In this document: positions 1 through 8,525 of the stretch, piece by piece
How the letters are laid out: each line of letters begins with the position of its first letter
How positions within the stretch are numbered: position 1 is the first letter of the stretch
NCBI GenBank assembly: GCA_937958015.1
Contig: CALGOA010000018.1
Location: 1-34,728, forward strand
Direction of reading: 5' to 3'
Length of the DNA: 34,728 nucleotides
From: an uncultured Acidimicrobiales bacterium
GTDB lineage: Bacteria > Actinomycetota > Acidimicrobiia > Acidimicrobiales > SZUA-35
Made by a program: the position numbers and the translations under genes
Notes under the pieces: generated by a model
Seen by the model: only the letters and a program-made list of their open reading frames with translations
What the model was told of the DNA's origin: nothing
Databases searched by the model: none

Positions 1-1608
1 AGTGCGTTCCCCAGCCGACTGAGCTTCATGCGGGCACTTCTGCGCGACCTGCGGGCCAACGACGCAACGTTGGAACGGGGCCGCTTCGAACTCGACGACG
101 ACGGTTTCGGCCGGGCGGTGTACACGGTCTCGATCGCCGAACACTCATACAGTCTGGTCGCATTCTCCACCCCGCTCGCACCCGAGGACCGGACCGATCG
201 CGTCATCGCTGAAGCGTGGGACAGCAGCTTTGTCCTCTACGACGGCATACCTGACACCGACGAACTGGAGCGTCTCGCCGGGGCGGCGCCACGCCAGGAA
301 GTCGGCCGGTACCGTCGCACCGACCTTGTGCTCAGTCGGGCGAATCGCTCGGTTCGCTTGTTTGACCACGTCGTCGACCGACTGGCCGAAGGACTCCAGC
401 CCGACCGGGACACGATCGGGTCGATCGGTTACCTGATGCGTACAACCGCGGTGTACGGGAACGGCAAGTTCGGGATCGCAGACCGAAATGTGATCGTCGA
501 AAGGCCCGTGGTGCGCGGCGCCTTTCGAGCCGAGATGCTCGCCGTCTGGCTCATCCGAACCTTCACCCACGACCTCGTCGAGCACATCGCCCAACGACGC
601 TCACCGGCGACGGCGGCCAAGCTGACCCCCGATCTGAAGCGCCACCTGGGGATCGGAAACGCCACCGGACTGGGCATGGCCCCGTTTCTGGTGAGCCACC
701 CCGAGCTTCTCAACAACTGGGTTCTCGCCCGCGAGACGGCGCTGGCTCGGGTCTGCGCGGTCAGGGTGGCCGAACCCGACACCCACCGCAGGTTCCACGA
801 ACTGTTGAGCCGGGCCATGCTGCACGTCGGGCAATGGCGGGTTGACGACCAGGCCCAGATGAAACGCATTCTGGAGTTGCGGCAGGATCTGGCCGAGGTG
901 CAATCAGCCGTCGACGGTCGATTCGTTTCTACGGCCGAGCCGTGGGCCCGGCTAATGGCCATAGCTCCAAGATGGTCGACCGAGTGTGGAGAGTTGCTCG
1001 TCTCTCTGTTGCTCGAGACCCACCCCCACCTGGTCGACGGATTGGCCGACTGTATGACCGCTGACGAATCGGGACGCCTCGACCCGGCGATGACGGTCAG
1101 CGAATTGCGGGATCTGCTCGATCGGCACTGGCAATGGGCCACAACGATCAACTTCCAGGAGCCCGAGAACTGCCGTCGGTTCTGGTACACCTCGGAGGAC
1201 AAGCTCGAGCCTCGCCTCGGTGATCGTTTCGAAGAGGCCGGGGCCGAACTCGAACGGCCTCTCGACGTGGCCCGGCGAGTCTCTGAGTTGGCTACGGCTC
1301 TTTCGTCGATCGACGGTGATGAGATCGTCGCAGCCGTCGTGTTGGCCCAACCGGGTCTGCGCCTCGCCGTGCAGCGAGTGCAGGCGTCCGATCACCTCCC
1401 GTACGGAGAGATCCAGGACAACCTGATCGCGGCCAACTGTCGACCGATCGACATGTTGCGGTTCAAACTCTCCTTCTTCGGTGCGTCCAAGTTTGATCCG
1501 AAGTCCGATCTTTGGACCCGGGTCACGCTGTTCCAGGGCGCGCCCCTGTTCGATGAGCTCGGTTCCACCACCGATGACGACTGGTGGCTTCCGGTGCTGC
1601 ACGACTGA
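1..1608 (+). CDS. Conserved protein of unknown function, 5' end outside window
   Basis: The frame is open from the first base of the window. A methionine at position 28 gives a 526-residue protein, but the codons before it also read as plausible protein, so the gene probably begins upstream. I do not recognise a named domain. The protein looks soluble and rich in charged residues, with no signal peptide or membrane segment. It ends in TGATG, so its stop overlaps the start of the DUF3726-like gene by one base; the two are almost certainly translationally coupled and likely act together. Conserved-looking stretches include RVIAEAWD (about residues 58-65 from the internal Met), SRANRSVRLFDHVV and GNATGLGMAPFLV. 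I have an impression of similar proteins next to DUF3726 genes in other bacteria, but cannot verify it. No function is claimed. Confidence 0.8.
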   Translation, partial: SAFPSRLSFMRALLRDLRANDATLERGRFELDDDGFGRAVYTVSIAEHSYSLVAFSTPLAPEDRTDRVIAEAWDSSFVLYDGIPDTDELERLAGAAPRQEVGRYRRTDLVLSRANRSVRLFDHVVDRLAEGLQPDRDTIGSIGYLMRTTAVYGNGKFGIADRNVIVERPVVRGAFRAEMLAVWLIRTFTHDLVEHIAQRRSPATAAKLTPDLKRHLGIGNATGLGMAPFLVSHPELLNNWVLARETALARVCAVRVAEPDTHRRFHELLSRAMLHVGQWRVDDQAQMKRILELRQDLAEVQSAVDGRFVSTAEPWARLMAIAPRWSTECGELLVSLLLETHPHLVDGLADCMTADESGRLDPAMTVSELRDLLDRHWQWATTINFQEPENCRRFWYTSEDKLEPRLGDRFEEAGAELERPLDVARRVSELATALSSIDGDEIVAAVVLAQPGLRLAVQRVQASDHLPYGEIQDNLIAANCRPIDMLRFKLSFFGASKFDPKSDLWTRVTLFQGAPLFDELGSTTDDDWWLPVLHD

Positions 1609-2162
1609 TGGAGTCGCTCTCGCTGAACGAGGTGCAGGCCACCGTGACCAAGGCATGCCTGGGCGCAGGCGCCGATCCAGGGTCAGCCGACGAGATCGGG
1701 GCTGCGGTCCGCTGGCTCTGTTGCGCCGACGCGGCCCACTTCGACGTGGTGCTGCGGTTGCTCCAGCGAGACGGCAGTTATTGCGGCCAACTCACCGCTG
1801 CGATTGATTTCGCAGTTGCGACAGGGAGGTATTCAACGAACTGCGAGACTCCGGAAGTGCTCATCGGGTTGGCCGGCGTGGCATCCCGAACCGGTGCGCG
1901 GGTACGGGTGAGCGGGCCGGACTGGGGAGTAACGGCCCACCGAGGAGACCTGGTAGATCGGGGCGGTGAGGTGGTGCCGGGACCGGTGATCATCGAGTCC
2001 GACCACGATCACGGCGGAGCGCCGAACCCGGAACAAGCCGCGACGGTTTCGCCGTCGGATGAGTGGACCGCCATTTGTGCTGTCGCCGCGAGGACCTACG
2101 TGCCAAGCTCTGAACACTCCCGGACCGCAGGAGCCGGGGCCGGGCTCACCGACAACGACTGA
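1608..2162 (+). CDS. DUF3726-like family protein
   Basis: The 184-residue product has an N-terminus beginning MESLSLNEVQATVTKA, followed by a G-A-G segment and an E-I-G-A-A-V-R-W-L motif. It ends in a conserved-looking tail: TYVPSSEHSR and then GAGAGLTDND. This pattern matches what I remember of the DUF3726 family, whose biochemical role is unknown. A start further upstream at 1584 is possible in frame, but the ATG at 1608, overlapping the previous stop, is preferred because the protein then begins at the family motif. No membrane segment or signal peptide is seen. The coupling to the upstream unknown gene suggests a two-component complex or a shared pathway. The nearby one-carbon and selenium genes make a link to that metabolism possible but unproven. 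Confidence 0.7.
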   Translation: MESLSLNEVQATVTKACLGAGADPGSADEIGAAVRWLCCADAAHFDVVLRLLQRDGSYCGQLTAAIDFAVATGRYSTNCETPEVLIGLAGVASRTGARVRVSGPDWGVTAHRGDLVDRGGEVVPGPVIIESDHDHGGAPNPEQAATVSPSDEWTAICAVAARTYVPSSEHSRTAGAGAGLTDND

Positions 2163-2187
2163 TCACCACTCCGACCGAAGGCAAACG

Positions 2188-2577
2188 ATGACCGACCAGT
2201 TCTTCCCCTACGACATCGACAACCGTTGGTGGGCGATGCTGAAAGCGCTTGCCGTCAGCTCGACCGATGGTGTGACCCTCGGAGCGGACGGTTCATTCAC
2301 GGCTACCTTCGGCCGGGTCTCGGTCAGTACGACCATCGACAACATCGATCACACACTGGTGACCGGTCCCCACCGCTGGTACACCGCGGTCGGTTTGCGA
2401 CTCAGTTTCGCCGACGATGGACTCACCTTCGGTACCAATCATCGCCGAGGGCTCTGTGTGGAGTTTCGAGAGAAGATCCCGAAGGTGATCGGCCTTCGAG
2501 CCCACTCGGCGTTGTGGGTCAGCGTGGCGGACCCGGAGGGTCTCGCAGCTGCCCTGGAGACCGTTGCCACAGAGTGA
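2188..2577 (+). CDS. Small conserved actinobacterial hypothetical protein
   Basis: This 129-residue protein has a charged N-terminus (MTDQFFPYDIDNRWWAMLKA), a likely beta-rich centre (SVSTTIDNIDHTLVTGPHRWYTAVG) and a C-terminus ending DPEGLAAALETVATE. It resembles a small family of cytosolic conserved hypotheticals known from mycobacteria and relatives; function unknown. I chose the ATG at 2188 because it starts at the family-like N-terminus and lies 25 nt after the DUF3726-like gene. A longer in-frame version from 2059 would overlap that gene by about 100 nt and is rejected. It is probably cotranscribed with the two genes before it. Confidence 0.7.
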   Translation: MTDQFFPYDIDNRWWAMLKALAVSSTDGVTLGADGSFTATFGRVSVSTTIDNIDHTLVTGPHRWYTAVGLRLSFADDGLTFGTNHRRGLCVEFREKIPKVIGLRAHSALWVSVADPEGLAAALETVATE

Positions 2578-2658
2578 GAAATCTCGGGGTCGAGCAGCAT
2601 GAACCCGGCTGATTTCGCTACCTTCACGCCTAGATAATCCGTCGTAGAGGAGTCGAAC

Positions 2659-3531
2659 GTGGGAACCGTTGAACACACTGCCGGAGGAGCGATCCTCATG
2701 GACGGGAAGATGGTGAGGGACGAGCTCATCGCGCAGCTGGCTGTCACGGTCGAAAGCGAGGGATCGCCCGAGATAACCCTGGCTACGGTTCTGGTCGGCG
2801 ACGACAAACCCTCCAAGGTGTACGTCGGTTCGAAACGCAAGAAGGCGGTCGAAGCCGGTCTGCAGAGCCGCCACGTTGAACTTGGCGCCGATGCCACTCA
2901 GGCCGAGGTTGAGGGGGCCGTCGCCGAACTGGTGAACGATCCTGCGATCCACGGAATCCTGGTGCAGTTGCCGCTGCCCGACGGGCTCGATGCCGAGGCG
3001 GTGCTCAACCTCATCCCGCCGGAAAAGGACGTCGACGGTCTGACCGAACGTTCGATGGGTCGTCTCGTTCGGGGCAAGGCCGGCCACGTGCCCTGCACTC
3101 CGCTGGGCGTGATGCGGCTGCTCGAGCGGTACGAGATTCCGACGTCGGGAGCCAAGGCGGTTGTTATCGGCAGGTCCACGCTCGTTGGTCTTCCGCAGGT
3201 TCTGCTTCTGGGCCGCAAGGGTTGTGATGCCACGGTGACCCTGGCCCATAGCCGAACCGCCGACCTCGTCTCGGTCTGTCGCGACGCCGACATCATCGTC
3301 GCCGCGGCCGGAATGGCCCGATTGGTCACGGCGGAACACGTGAAACCGGGTGCGGCCGTGCTGGATGTTGGTATCAGTCGCACCGAGGCGGGCATCGTTG
3401 GTGACGTCGACTTCGATTCTGTGCAGGAGGTGGCCGGGGCGATCACCCCGATGCCGGGAGGAACGGGACCGATGACGATCGCCTGCCTCATGCAGAACAC
3501 CTACGCCGCGTATCACATGCTCAAGGCATAA
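2659..3531 (+). CDS. folD: Bifunctional methylenetetrahydrofolate dehydrogenase / methenyltetrahydrofolate cyclohydrolase
   Basis: FolD interconverts 5,10-methylene-THF, 5,10-methenyl-THF and 10-formyl-THF in the cytosol. The 290-residue length is normal. Visible motifs are SKVYVGSKRKKA, with the Tyr55-x3-Lys59 catalytic pair; HGILVQLPLP; the KDVDGL segment; the Rossmann nucleotide site VVIGRSTLVGLPQ; and the C-terminal PMPGGTGPMTIACL. The family usually has PGGVGPMT, so Thr replaces Val here. The GTG start at 2659 is preferred because AGAGGAG lies six bases upstream; an ATG at 2698 would remove the first 13 residues and begin right at MDGK. A -10-like TAGATAAT lies at 2631-2638. Downstream lies a methylene-THF-producing dehydrogenase, its likely metabolic partner. 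Confidence 0.97.
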   Translation: MGTVEHTAGGAILMDGKMVRDELIAQLAVTVESEGSPEITLATVLVGDDKPSKVYVGSKRKKAVEAGLQSRHVELGADATQAEVEGAVAELVNDPAIHGILVQLPLPDGLDAEAVLNLIPPEKDVDGLTERSMGRLVRGKAGHVPCTPLGVMRLLERYEIPTSGAKAVVIGRSTLVGLPQVLLLGRKGCDATVTLAHSRTADLVSVCRDADIIVAAAGMARLVTAEHVKPGAAVLDVGISRTEAGIVGDVDFDSVQEVAGAITPMPGGTGPMTIACLMQNTYAAYHMLKA

Positions 3532-3575
3532 GACCCGACGAATCCACAACCCAGCTTCACCACAGGGACGAACCA

Positions 3576-6038
3576 ATGAAGACCCAAGCTCAGGTCGTCG
3601 TCATCGGCGGCGGCGTTGTCGGCGCCTCGATCCTCTACCACCTCACCAAGGCGGGCTGGACCGACGTGGTCCTGCTGGAACGGGCCGAGCTGACCCACGG
3701 ATCCACGTGGCATTCGGCCGGCGGCATGCACACGCTCAACGGTGACCCCAACGTCGCCAAACTGCAGCAGTACACGATCGAGCTGTACAAGGAAATCGAG
3801 GCGGTTTCGGGTCAGGATTGCGGAATCCACATCACCGGCGGCGTGATGCTGGCCGACACCCCCGAACGGGTCGACTGGTTGCGAATGAGTCATGCCCGGG
3901 GTCGATACCTCGGGATGGACACCGAACTGATCAGCGTGGCGGAGGCAAAGGAACTCCTCCCGATCATGGAGGAGCAGTACTTCGTCGGGGCGATGTACGA
4001 CGCGCACGAGGGTCATGTCGATCCAACCGGCGTCACGAACGCCTATGCGATTGCAGCTCGAAACGCCGGCGCCGAGATCTACAAATGGTCGTGGGCCCAC
4101 CGGATCGACCGGGCGGCTGACGGCGGCTGGGACGTACGCGTCGGCAAGACCGAGAACGGCAATCCGGCCAACATCATCGAAGACCTCGGAACGATCCATT
4201 GTGAGCATGTGGTGAACGCGGGTGGGCTCTGGGCTCGAGAGGTCGGCCGCATGGTGGGGCTTGAGCTGCCGGTCCTCGCCATGGAACACATGTATCTGCT
4301 CACCGAGGACATTCCGTTGGTGGCCGAGTACAACAAAACCCACGGCGAACTGCGCCATGCGATCGACTTTGGTGGCGAGATCTATATGCGACAGGAGGGC
4401 GGCGGACTGCTCCTCGGCACGTACGAAAAGGCGGGGAAGCCGTGGTCACCCAAATCTACGCCGTGGGACTTCGGCGCTCGTCTTCTGCCCCCCGATCTCG
4501 ATCGAATCGCCGACTCGCTCGATGTCGGTTTCAAACACTTCCCGATCTTCGCTGAAGCCGGAATCAAGACGGTCGTGAACGGTCCGTTCACGTTCAGCCC
4601 CGATGGCAACCCGCTTCTGGGCCCGATTCGCGGCCTCCCCGGATACTGGAGCGCCTGCGCGGTCATGGCCGGGCTCAGCCAGGGCGGTGGCGTCGGACTG
4701 GCCTTGGCGAACTGGATGACCGAAGGCGATCCCGGCTTCGATATCTGGGGAATGGACGTTGCGCGTTTCGGCGACTACGCAACGCTTGCCTACACCAACG
4801 AAAAGGTGCGGGAAAACTACGGCCGCCGGTTCCGCATCACCTTCCCCAACGAACACCTACCGGCGGCTCGACCCCTTCTTACCTCCCCGATCCACGATCG
4901 ACTCGACGACCACAATGCGGTCTGGGGCTCATCGTTCGGGCTGGAAACCGCGCTGTGGTTCCAGACACCCGGCGAGGAGCCAACCGAAGAGATCACCTTC
5001 CGTCGATCGAACGCCTGGGATCAGGTCAAAGGCGAGGTCGATGCGGTTCGGTCCGGCGTAGGCCTCTACGAGTCGACCGGATTTGCGAAGTATCGGATCA
5101 CCGGCGCCGGGGCGCGTTCCTGGCTCGACTCACTGCTCGCCAACCGCATGCCCCGAGCGGGCCGAATCGTGCTAACGCCGATGCTTAACCGTCAGGGCAA
5201 GTTGATCGGTGACTTCACCGTCTCCTGTCTGGCCGAGGACGACTTCTTCATGTTCGGTTCCGGCGTCGCTGAGCGCTACCACCAACGCTGGTTTGAGTCC
5301 CACCTCCCAGCCGATGGTTCGGTGTCGTTCCAGACCCTTGGGTTGGCCTGGTCCGGCCTGTCGCTCGCCGGCCCCAAGAGCCGGGACGTGCTGTCCGGCC
5401 TCACCGACGCCGCCTTGGACGCCGACTCGTTCGGCTTTATGTCAACGATGTGGATGGACGTTGGCATGATTCCCGCTCTGGTGGGGCGGATCACCTTCAC
5501 CGGCGACCTCGGGTACGAGTTGTGGGTGCCCTCGGAGTACCAGCGGGCCCTCTTCGATCTGCTGATGGAGGCTGGAGCGCCACATGGCATTCGCCTCTTC
5601 GGTGGGCACGCACTCAACTCGATGCGACTCGACAAGAACTTCGGTACGTGGGCTCGGGAGTTCCGGCCGATCTACGGACCCTACGAAGCCGGGCTCGGAC
5701 CGTTCGTGAAACTGGACAAGGACTTCGTCGGTCGAGATGCAGCTGCAGCGGAGAAGGAGATCGGACCGGAGCGACGCCTGCTCAGCTTTGTTGTGGATGC
5801 CGACGATGCAGACGTCATCGGTGACGAACCCATTTGGCACGATGACGAAGTTGTCGGCTGGGTCACCAGTGGCGGGTATGCACACCATTCTGAAGCATCG
5901 GTTGCCCTGGGGTACGTGCCAGCCGCTCTCGAAGGCAGCGACGGGAGTTTCGAGGTAGAGGTTCTCGGCGTCCGGCGATCGGCCCAACTGATCGACCGCC
6001 CACTGTTCGACGCGGCGGGCGAACGGATGCGGTCCTGA
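3576..6038 (+). CDS. FAD-dependent sarcosine/dimethylglycine dehydrogenase-type protein with C-terminal GcvT domain
   Basis: This 820-residue fusion has an N-terminal Rossmann FAD site (VVVIGGGVVGASILYHL, residues 7-23), a DAO oxidoreductase domain to about residue 370, a linker domain, and a C-terminal aminomethyltransferase (GcvT) fold from about 430. The GSTWHSAGG motif carries His46 at the position used for covalent FAD attachment in dimethylglycine dehydrogenases. Asp546 in GDFTV corresponds to the folate-site aspartate of that family. Such enzymes oxidise N-methyl groups of sarcosine, dimethylglycine or related amines and pass the formaldehyde-level carbon to THF as methylene-THF. The exact substrate cannot be read from sequence. 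It follows folD by 44 nt with an AGGGA ribosome site, so the product can go directly to FolD. A second paralogue of different subtype lies at 22067. Confidence 0.9.
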   Translation: MKTQAQVVVIGGGVVGASILYHLTKAGWTDVVLLERAELTHGSTWHSAGGMHTLNGDPNVAKLQQYTIELYKEIEAVSGQDCGIHITGGVMLADTPERVDWLRMSHARGRYLGMDTELISVAEAKELLPIMEEQYFVGAMYDAHEGHVDPTGVTNAYAIAARNAGAEIYKWSWAHRIDRAADGGWDVRVGKTENGNPANIIEDLGTIHCEHVVNAGGLWAREVGRMVGLELPVLAMEHMYLLTEDIPLVAEYNKTHGELRHAIDFGGEIYMRQEGGGLLLGTYEKAGKPWSPKSTPWDFGARLLPPDLDRIADSLDVGFKHFPIFAEAGIKTVVNGPFTFSPDGNPLLGPIRGLPGYWSACAVMAGLSQGGGVGLALANWMTEGDPGFDIWGMDVARFGDYATLAYTNEKVRENYGRRFRITFPNEHLPAARPLLTSPIHDRLDDHNAVWGSSFGLETALWFQTPGEEPTEEITFRRSNAWDQVKGEVDAVRSGVGLYESTGFAKYRITGAGARSWLDSLLANRMPRAGRIVLTPMLNRQGKLIGDFTVSCLAEDDFFMFGSGVAERYHQRWFESHLPADGSVSFQTLGLAWSGLSLAGPKSRDVLSGLTDAALDADSFGFMSTMWMDVGMIPALVGRITFTGDLGYELWVPSEYQRALFDLLMEAGAPHGIRLFGGHALNSMRLDKNFGTWAREFRPIYGPYEAGLGPFVKLDKDFVGRDAAAAEKEIGPERRLLSFVVDADDADVIGDEPIWHDDEVVGWVTSGGYAHHSEASVALGYVPAALEGSDGSFEVEVLGVRRSAQLIDRPLFDAAGERMRS

Positions 6039-6064
6039 CCGCTGGGCCGCATATCGTTTATCCC

Positions 6065-7102
6065 ATGGCCGACCGACCAACACGATTGACCCAGTTCAGT
6101 CACGGGGCTGGTTGAAGCTGCAAGCTCGATCCGAGCGAACTGGCTCACGTCGTGAGCCGCTTGACCCCAACCCCTCATCCGAACCTGCTCGTCGGTGCCG
6201 GCACCGGCGATGATGCGGCGATCTGGCAGCTTTCAGAGGATCGCGCCATCGTTTCGACCGCCGACTTCATCACGCCCGTTGTCGACGACGCCCGCACCTG
6301 GGGGCGCGTTGCCGCAGCCAATGCGGTCAGCGATGTGTACGCCATGGGCGGAACCCCGCTGTTCGCTCTCAATCTGGTAGGATGGAACGTCGATGAATTG
6401 CCCACCGACCTGCTGGGCGAGGTTCTTGCCGGCGGCACCGAAATCGCCCTCGAGGGTGGATTCGTGGTCGCCGGTGGTCACACGATCGATGACCCCGAAC
6501 CCAAGTACGGCATGTCGGTCACTGGCGAAGTGGATCCCCGACGAATGCTCACGAATGCCGGCCTCAGGCCGGGCCAGGATCTCATCCTCACCAAACCGCT
6601 GGGTATCGGTATCATCACCACGGCCATCAAGGCTGACCGGGCACCACTCGAGGTGGCGGGTGCTGCCGTGTTGTCGATGACCCGATTGAACGCTGCTGCT
6701 TCTGCGGCCGCCCTCGATGCTGGAGCAACCGGATGTACCGATGTCACCGGTTTCGGCTTGTTGGGTCACCTCGGACGTATGGCCCAAGAATCCGGCGTGT
6801 CGGTAACACTGGAAGTTGACGCGGTTCCCTTCATCGAAGGCGCCCGGGAGTTGGCCGAGAGTGGTTTGATCCCGGGTGGGACCCGAAGGAACTGGGCCTG
6901 GATCGGTGACCAGATCGACACCGGGTCGATGGATGAGACCACCGTCTTGATGTTGGCGGATGCTCAGACGTCGGGCGGGTTGATCTTTGGTGTCGATCCG
7001 GGTGAGACCGCATCGGTTGTGCAACGCCTTGCCAGCGGAGGGAACACCGCCGCCGTGGTCGGCCGCACCGCGGCCGGGGCGGGCCGAATAACGCTCTCCT
7101 GA
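6065..7102 (+). CDS. selD: Selenophosphate synthase, selenocysteine-containing (in-frame TGA at codon 17)
   Basis: SelD makes selenophosphate from selenide and ATP, the selenium donor for selenocysteine and selenouridine. Reading from the ATG at 6065 gives RLTQFSHGAG, then TGA, then SCKLDP, aligned with the E. coli N-terminus RLTQYSHGAG-C-GCK. The TGA sits exactly at position 17, the catalytic Cys/Sec, with Cys19 and Lys20 kept. The frame then continues unbroken through GTGDDAA, TADFITPVVDD, AAANAVSDVYAMGG, VAGGHTIDDPEP, TKPLGIGI and TDVTGFGLLGHL. Total length is 345 residues, as expected for the family (E. coli 347). The internal GTG at 6152 would lack the active site. No Shine-Dalgarno is seen; TATCGT at 6052-6057 lies 7 nt before the ATG, so the transcript may be leaderless. 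It follows the FAD/GcvT gene by 26 nt. Confidence 0.93.
6113..6115 (+). other. Selenocysteine codon (recoded TGA) in selD
   Basis: The TGA is in frame with both the upstream ATG and the long downstream selD frame. It is flanked by residues that define the SelD active site, His-Gly-Ala-Gly before and Ser-Cys-Lys after. Sec at this place is well known in other SelD proteins. A pseudogene is unlikely because the rest of the gene is intact. Confidence 0.9.
6142..6158 (+). promoter_or_regulatory. Candidate bacterial SECIS hairpin in selD
   Basis: GGCTCAC pairs perfectly with GTGAGCC around a GTC loop, giving a 7-bp stem (8 with a T-G pair). The loop begins with G and lies 33 nt after the TGA. As I recall, the bSECIS rule is a short apical loop with G in the first two positions about 16-37 nt from UGA; this fits. 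A second small hairpin, GCTCG-ATC-CGAGC at 6124-6136, lacks the early loop G and fits less well. Confidence 0.7.
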
Positions 7103-7120
7103 CGATTCTGCACCCCGCGT

Positions 7121-8407
7121 TTACACGCCTTCGGTGGGCAGCGCAGAGGCCGTTTTCTTCTTCTTGCGTTTGCGTCGAATCACCAACAATTGCGCAGCGG
7201 CCCCGGACGCCCGAGCCGGGAACGGAACGTACGGCCCCTGACGTTCCATGGGCAGCCCATCCCGGGTGACGATTCGATAGCTGAGGTACACCACAAGGGC
7301 ACCGTGGGCCAGGGCCAGCGACAGGAAGTAACCCTGATTGCCGAAGGCCCGGATGAACCCCGCCGCCATGAACGGCCCGAAAACCGCTCCGAGGCCGTTG
7401 GTCATGACCAGCTGTCCGGCGGCCGCAACGATCTGATCCTGCGGCAGCCAGTCGTTGGTGTAAGCGATCCCCAGCGAATAGAGCGGGAACATGGCCCCGC
7501 CGAGCAACATCATCAGGCCGAACGAGACGGCGGTTCCTGCATCGACAACCTGAAGAGCGAGGGGGATCAATGTGGCGGCGACCGAGACGCCGAAGATGAT
7601 TCCTCGGCGAGGAAGTCGATCCGAGACCATGCCGATCGGGAACTGGAAGATCAGGGCACCGATCATCGGCATGATCATGAAGAGGCCGATCCGGCCGGGG
7701 GAGAGCCCTGCCGCACTGGCATACACCGCTCCCATCCCGAACAGGGCGCCGTTTCCCACCCCGGTCGTGAAACTTGTGATCAGGCCGGTCGGGACGATGC
7801 CCCATATCTGCCGCAGAGGAAACGTCGGGTTGGTGATGAACGGCGGCGCACTGGCTCCGCTGAGTGCGACCGGGACCAGAGCCAATGACACGAGCACGCT
7901 GGAGACGATGAACAGATCGGCTCCTGAAATCTCTCCGGCGTTCAGGAAGAGTTGGCCGAACGCGATGCCACCGACCGAGACCACCATGTAGACCGCCAGG
8001 ATCCTGCCCCGATTGTCGTTGGTGGCCATGTCGTTGAGCCAGCCCTCGACCACCACATACAGTCCAGCGAAACAGACCCCGGTGGCAAAACGCATCGCCG
8101 CCCAGGTGTAGGGATTGACCGCCAGTGCGTAGACCAGCACAGAACTTGATGCGAGGCTGGCCAGGGCCGAGAAGACCCGGATGTGACCGACGTTCTGTAG
8201 CGCCTTGTTGGCGACCCTCGTGCCGAAGAGGAAACCAACGAAGTAGAAGGCCATAACAACGCCGGTCACGGCGGTGCCAAAGTCCGCTGACTCGGCTCGG
8301 AGCCCGACGAGGGTCGACTGCAGCCCGTTTCCCATCATGAGCACGCCAAGCCCCAGGAAGAGGGCCCAAGTGGATCCAAGGATCGTGGTGCCGGTGCCGA
8401 CGTTCAC
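7121..8407 (-). CDS. MFS transporter (YcaD-like)
   Basis: The product of about 428 residues is a major facilitator with roughly 12 hydrophobic segments. It shows an early GNGLQSTLVGLRA segment, the loop VEGWLNDMATNDNRGRILAVYM typical of YcaD-type carriers, and GMVSDRLPRRG between the halves. The C-terminus is cytosolic and very basic (RRKRKKKK). The substrate is unknown. The frame is open upstream to a TTG at 8500, but that extension (about 31 residues) is not membrane-like. The GTG at 8407 places the first membrane segment where this family normally has it, so I use it; the start is not certain. The gene converges on selD with only 18 nt between stops and no clear terminator. Confidence 0.85.
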   Translation of the reverse strand: MNVGTGTTILGSTWALFLGLGVLMMGNGLQSTLVGLRAESADFGTAVTGVVMAFYFVGFLFGTRVANKALQNVGHIRVFSALASLASSSVLVYALAVNPYTWAAMRFATGVCFAGLYVVVEGWLNDMATNDNRGRILAVYMVVSVGGIAFGQLFLNAGEISGADLFIVSSVLVSLALVPVALSGASAPPFITNPTFPLRQIWGIVPTGLITSFTTGVGNGALFGMGAVYASAAGLSPGRIGLFMIMPMIGALIFQFPIGMVSDRLPRRGIIFGVSVAATLIPLALQVVDAGTAVSFGLMMLLGGAMFPLYSLGIAYTNDWLPQDQIVAAAGQLVMTNGLGAVFGPFMAAGFIRAFGNQGYFLSLALAHGALVVYLSYRIVTRDGLPMERQGPYVPFPARASGAAAQLLVIRRKRKKKKTASALPTEGV

Positions 8408-8525
8408 TTTGGCCAAGCTGGAACCGTCCGATCTCAGGAAGAGTGAAGGTGGCGAAAGTATGGCGGAGACTTCGACGGCGCGGGGCGGATTTCGAACCAA
8501 AATTTCTGGGTGATTTGGCCGCGGT

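Noticed and set aside
3532-3575. Glycine riboswitch before the GcvT-fusion genes
   Set aside because: The gaps upstream of 3576 (44 nt) and 22067 (74 nt) are too short and show no riboswitch core.
2293-3576. Long open frame antisense to folD
   Set aside because: Arg/His-rich composition and full overlap with a clear folD gene.
6065-6115. selD as a pseudogene or frameshifted gene
   Set aside because: The only interruption is a TGA exactly at the known Sec/Cys position, the frame is otherwise intact and a SECIS-like hairpin follows.
6152-7102. GTG at 6152 as the start of selD
   Set aside because: It removes the conserved HGAG-x-x-CK active site, which is present in frame upstream when the TGA is read as selenocysteine; the GTG also sits inside the hairpin stem.
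6831-8369. Long open frame antisense/alternate to the MFS gene
   Set aside because: Arg/Gly/Pro-rich translation without domain pattern; it is the shadow of the transporter gene in another frame.
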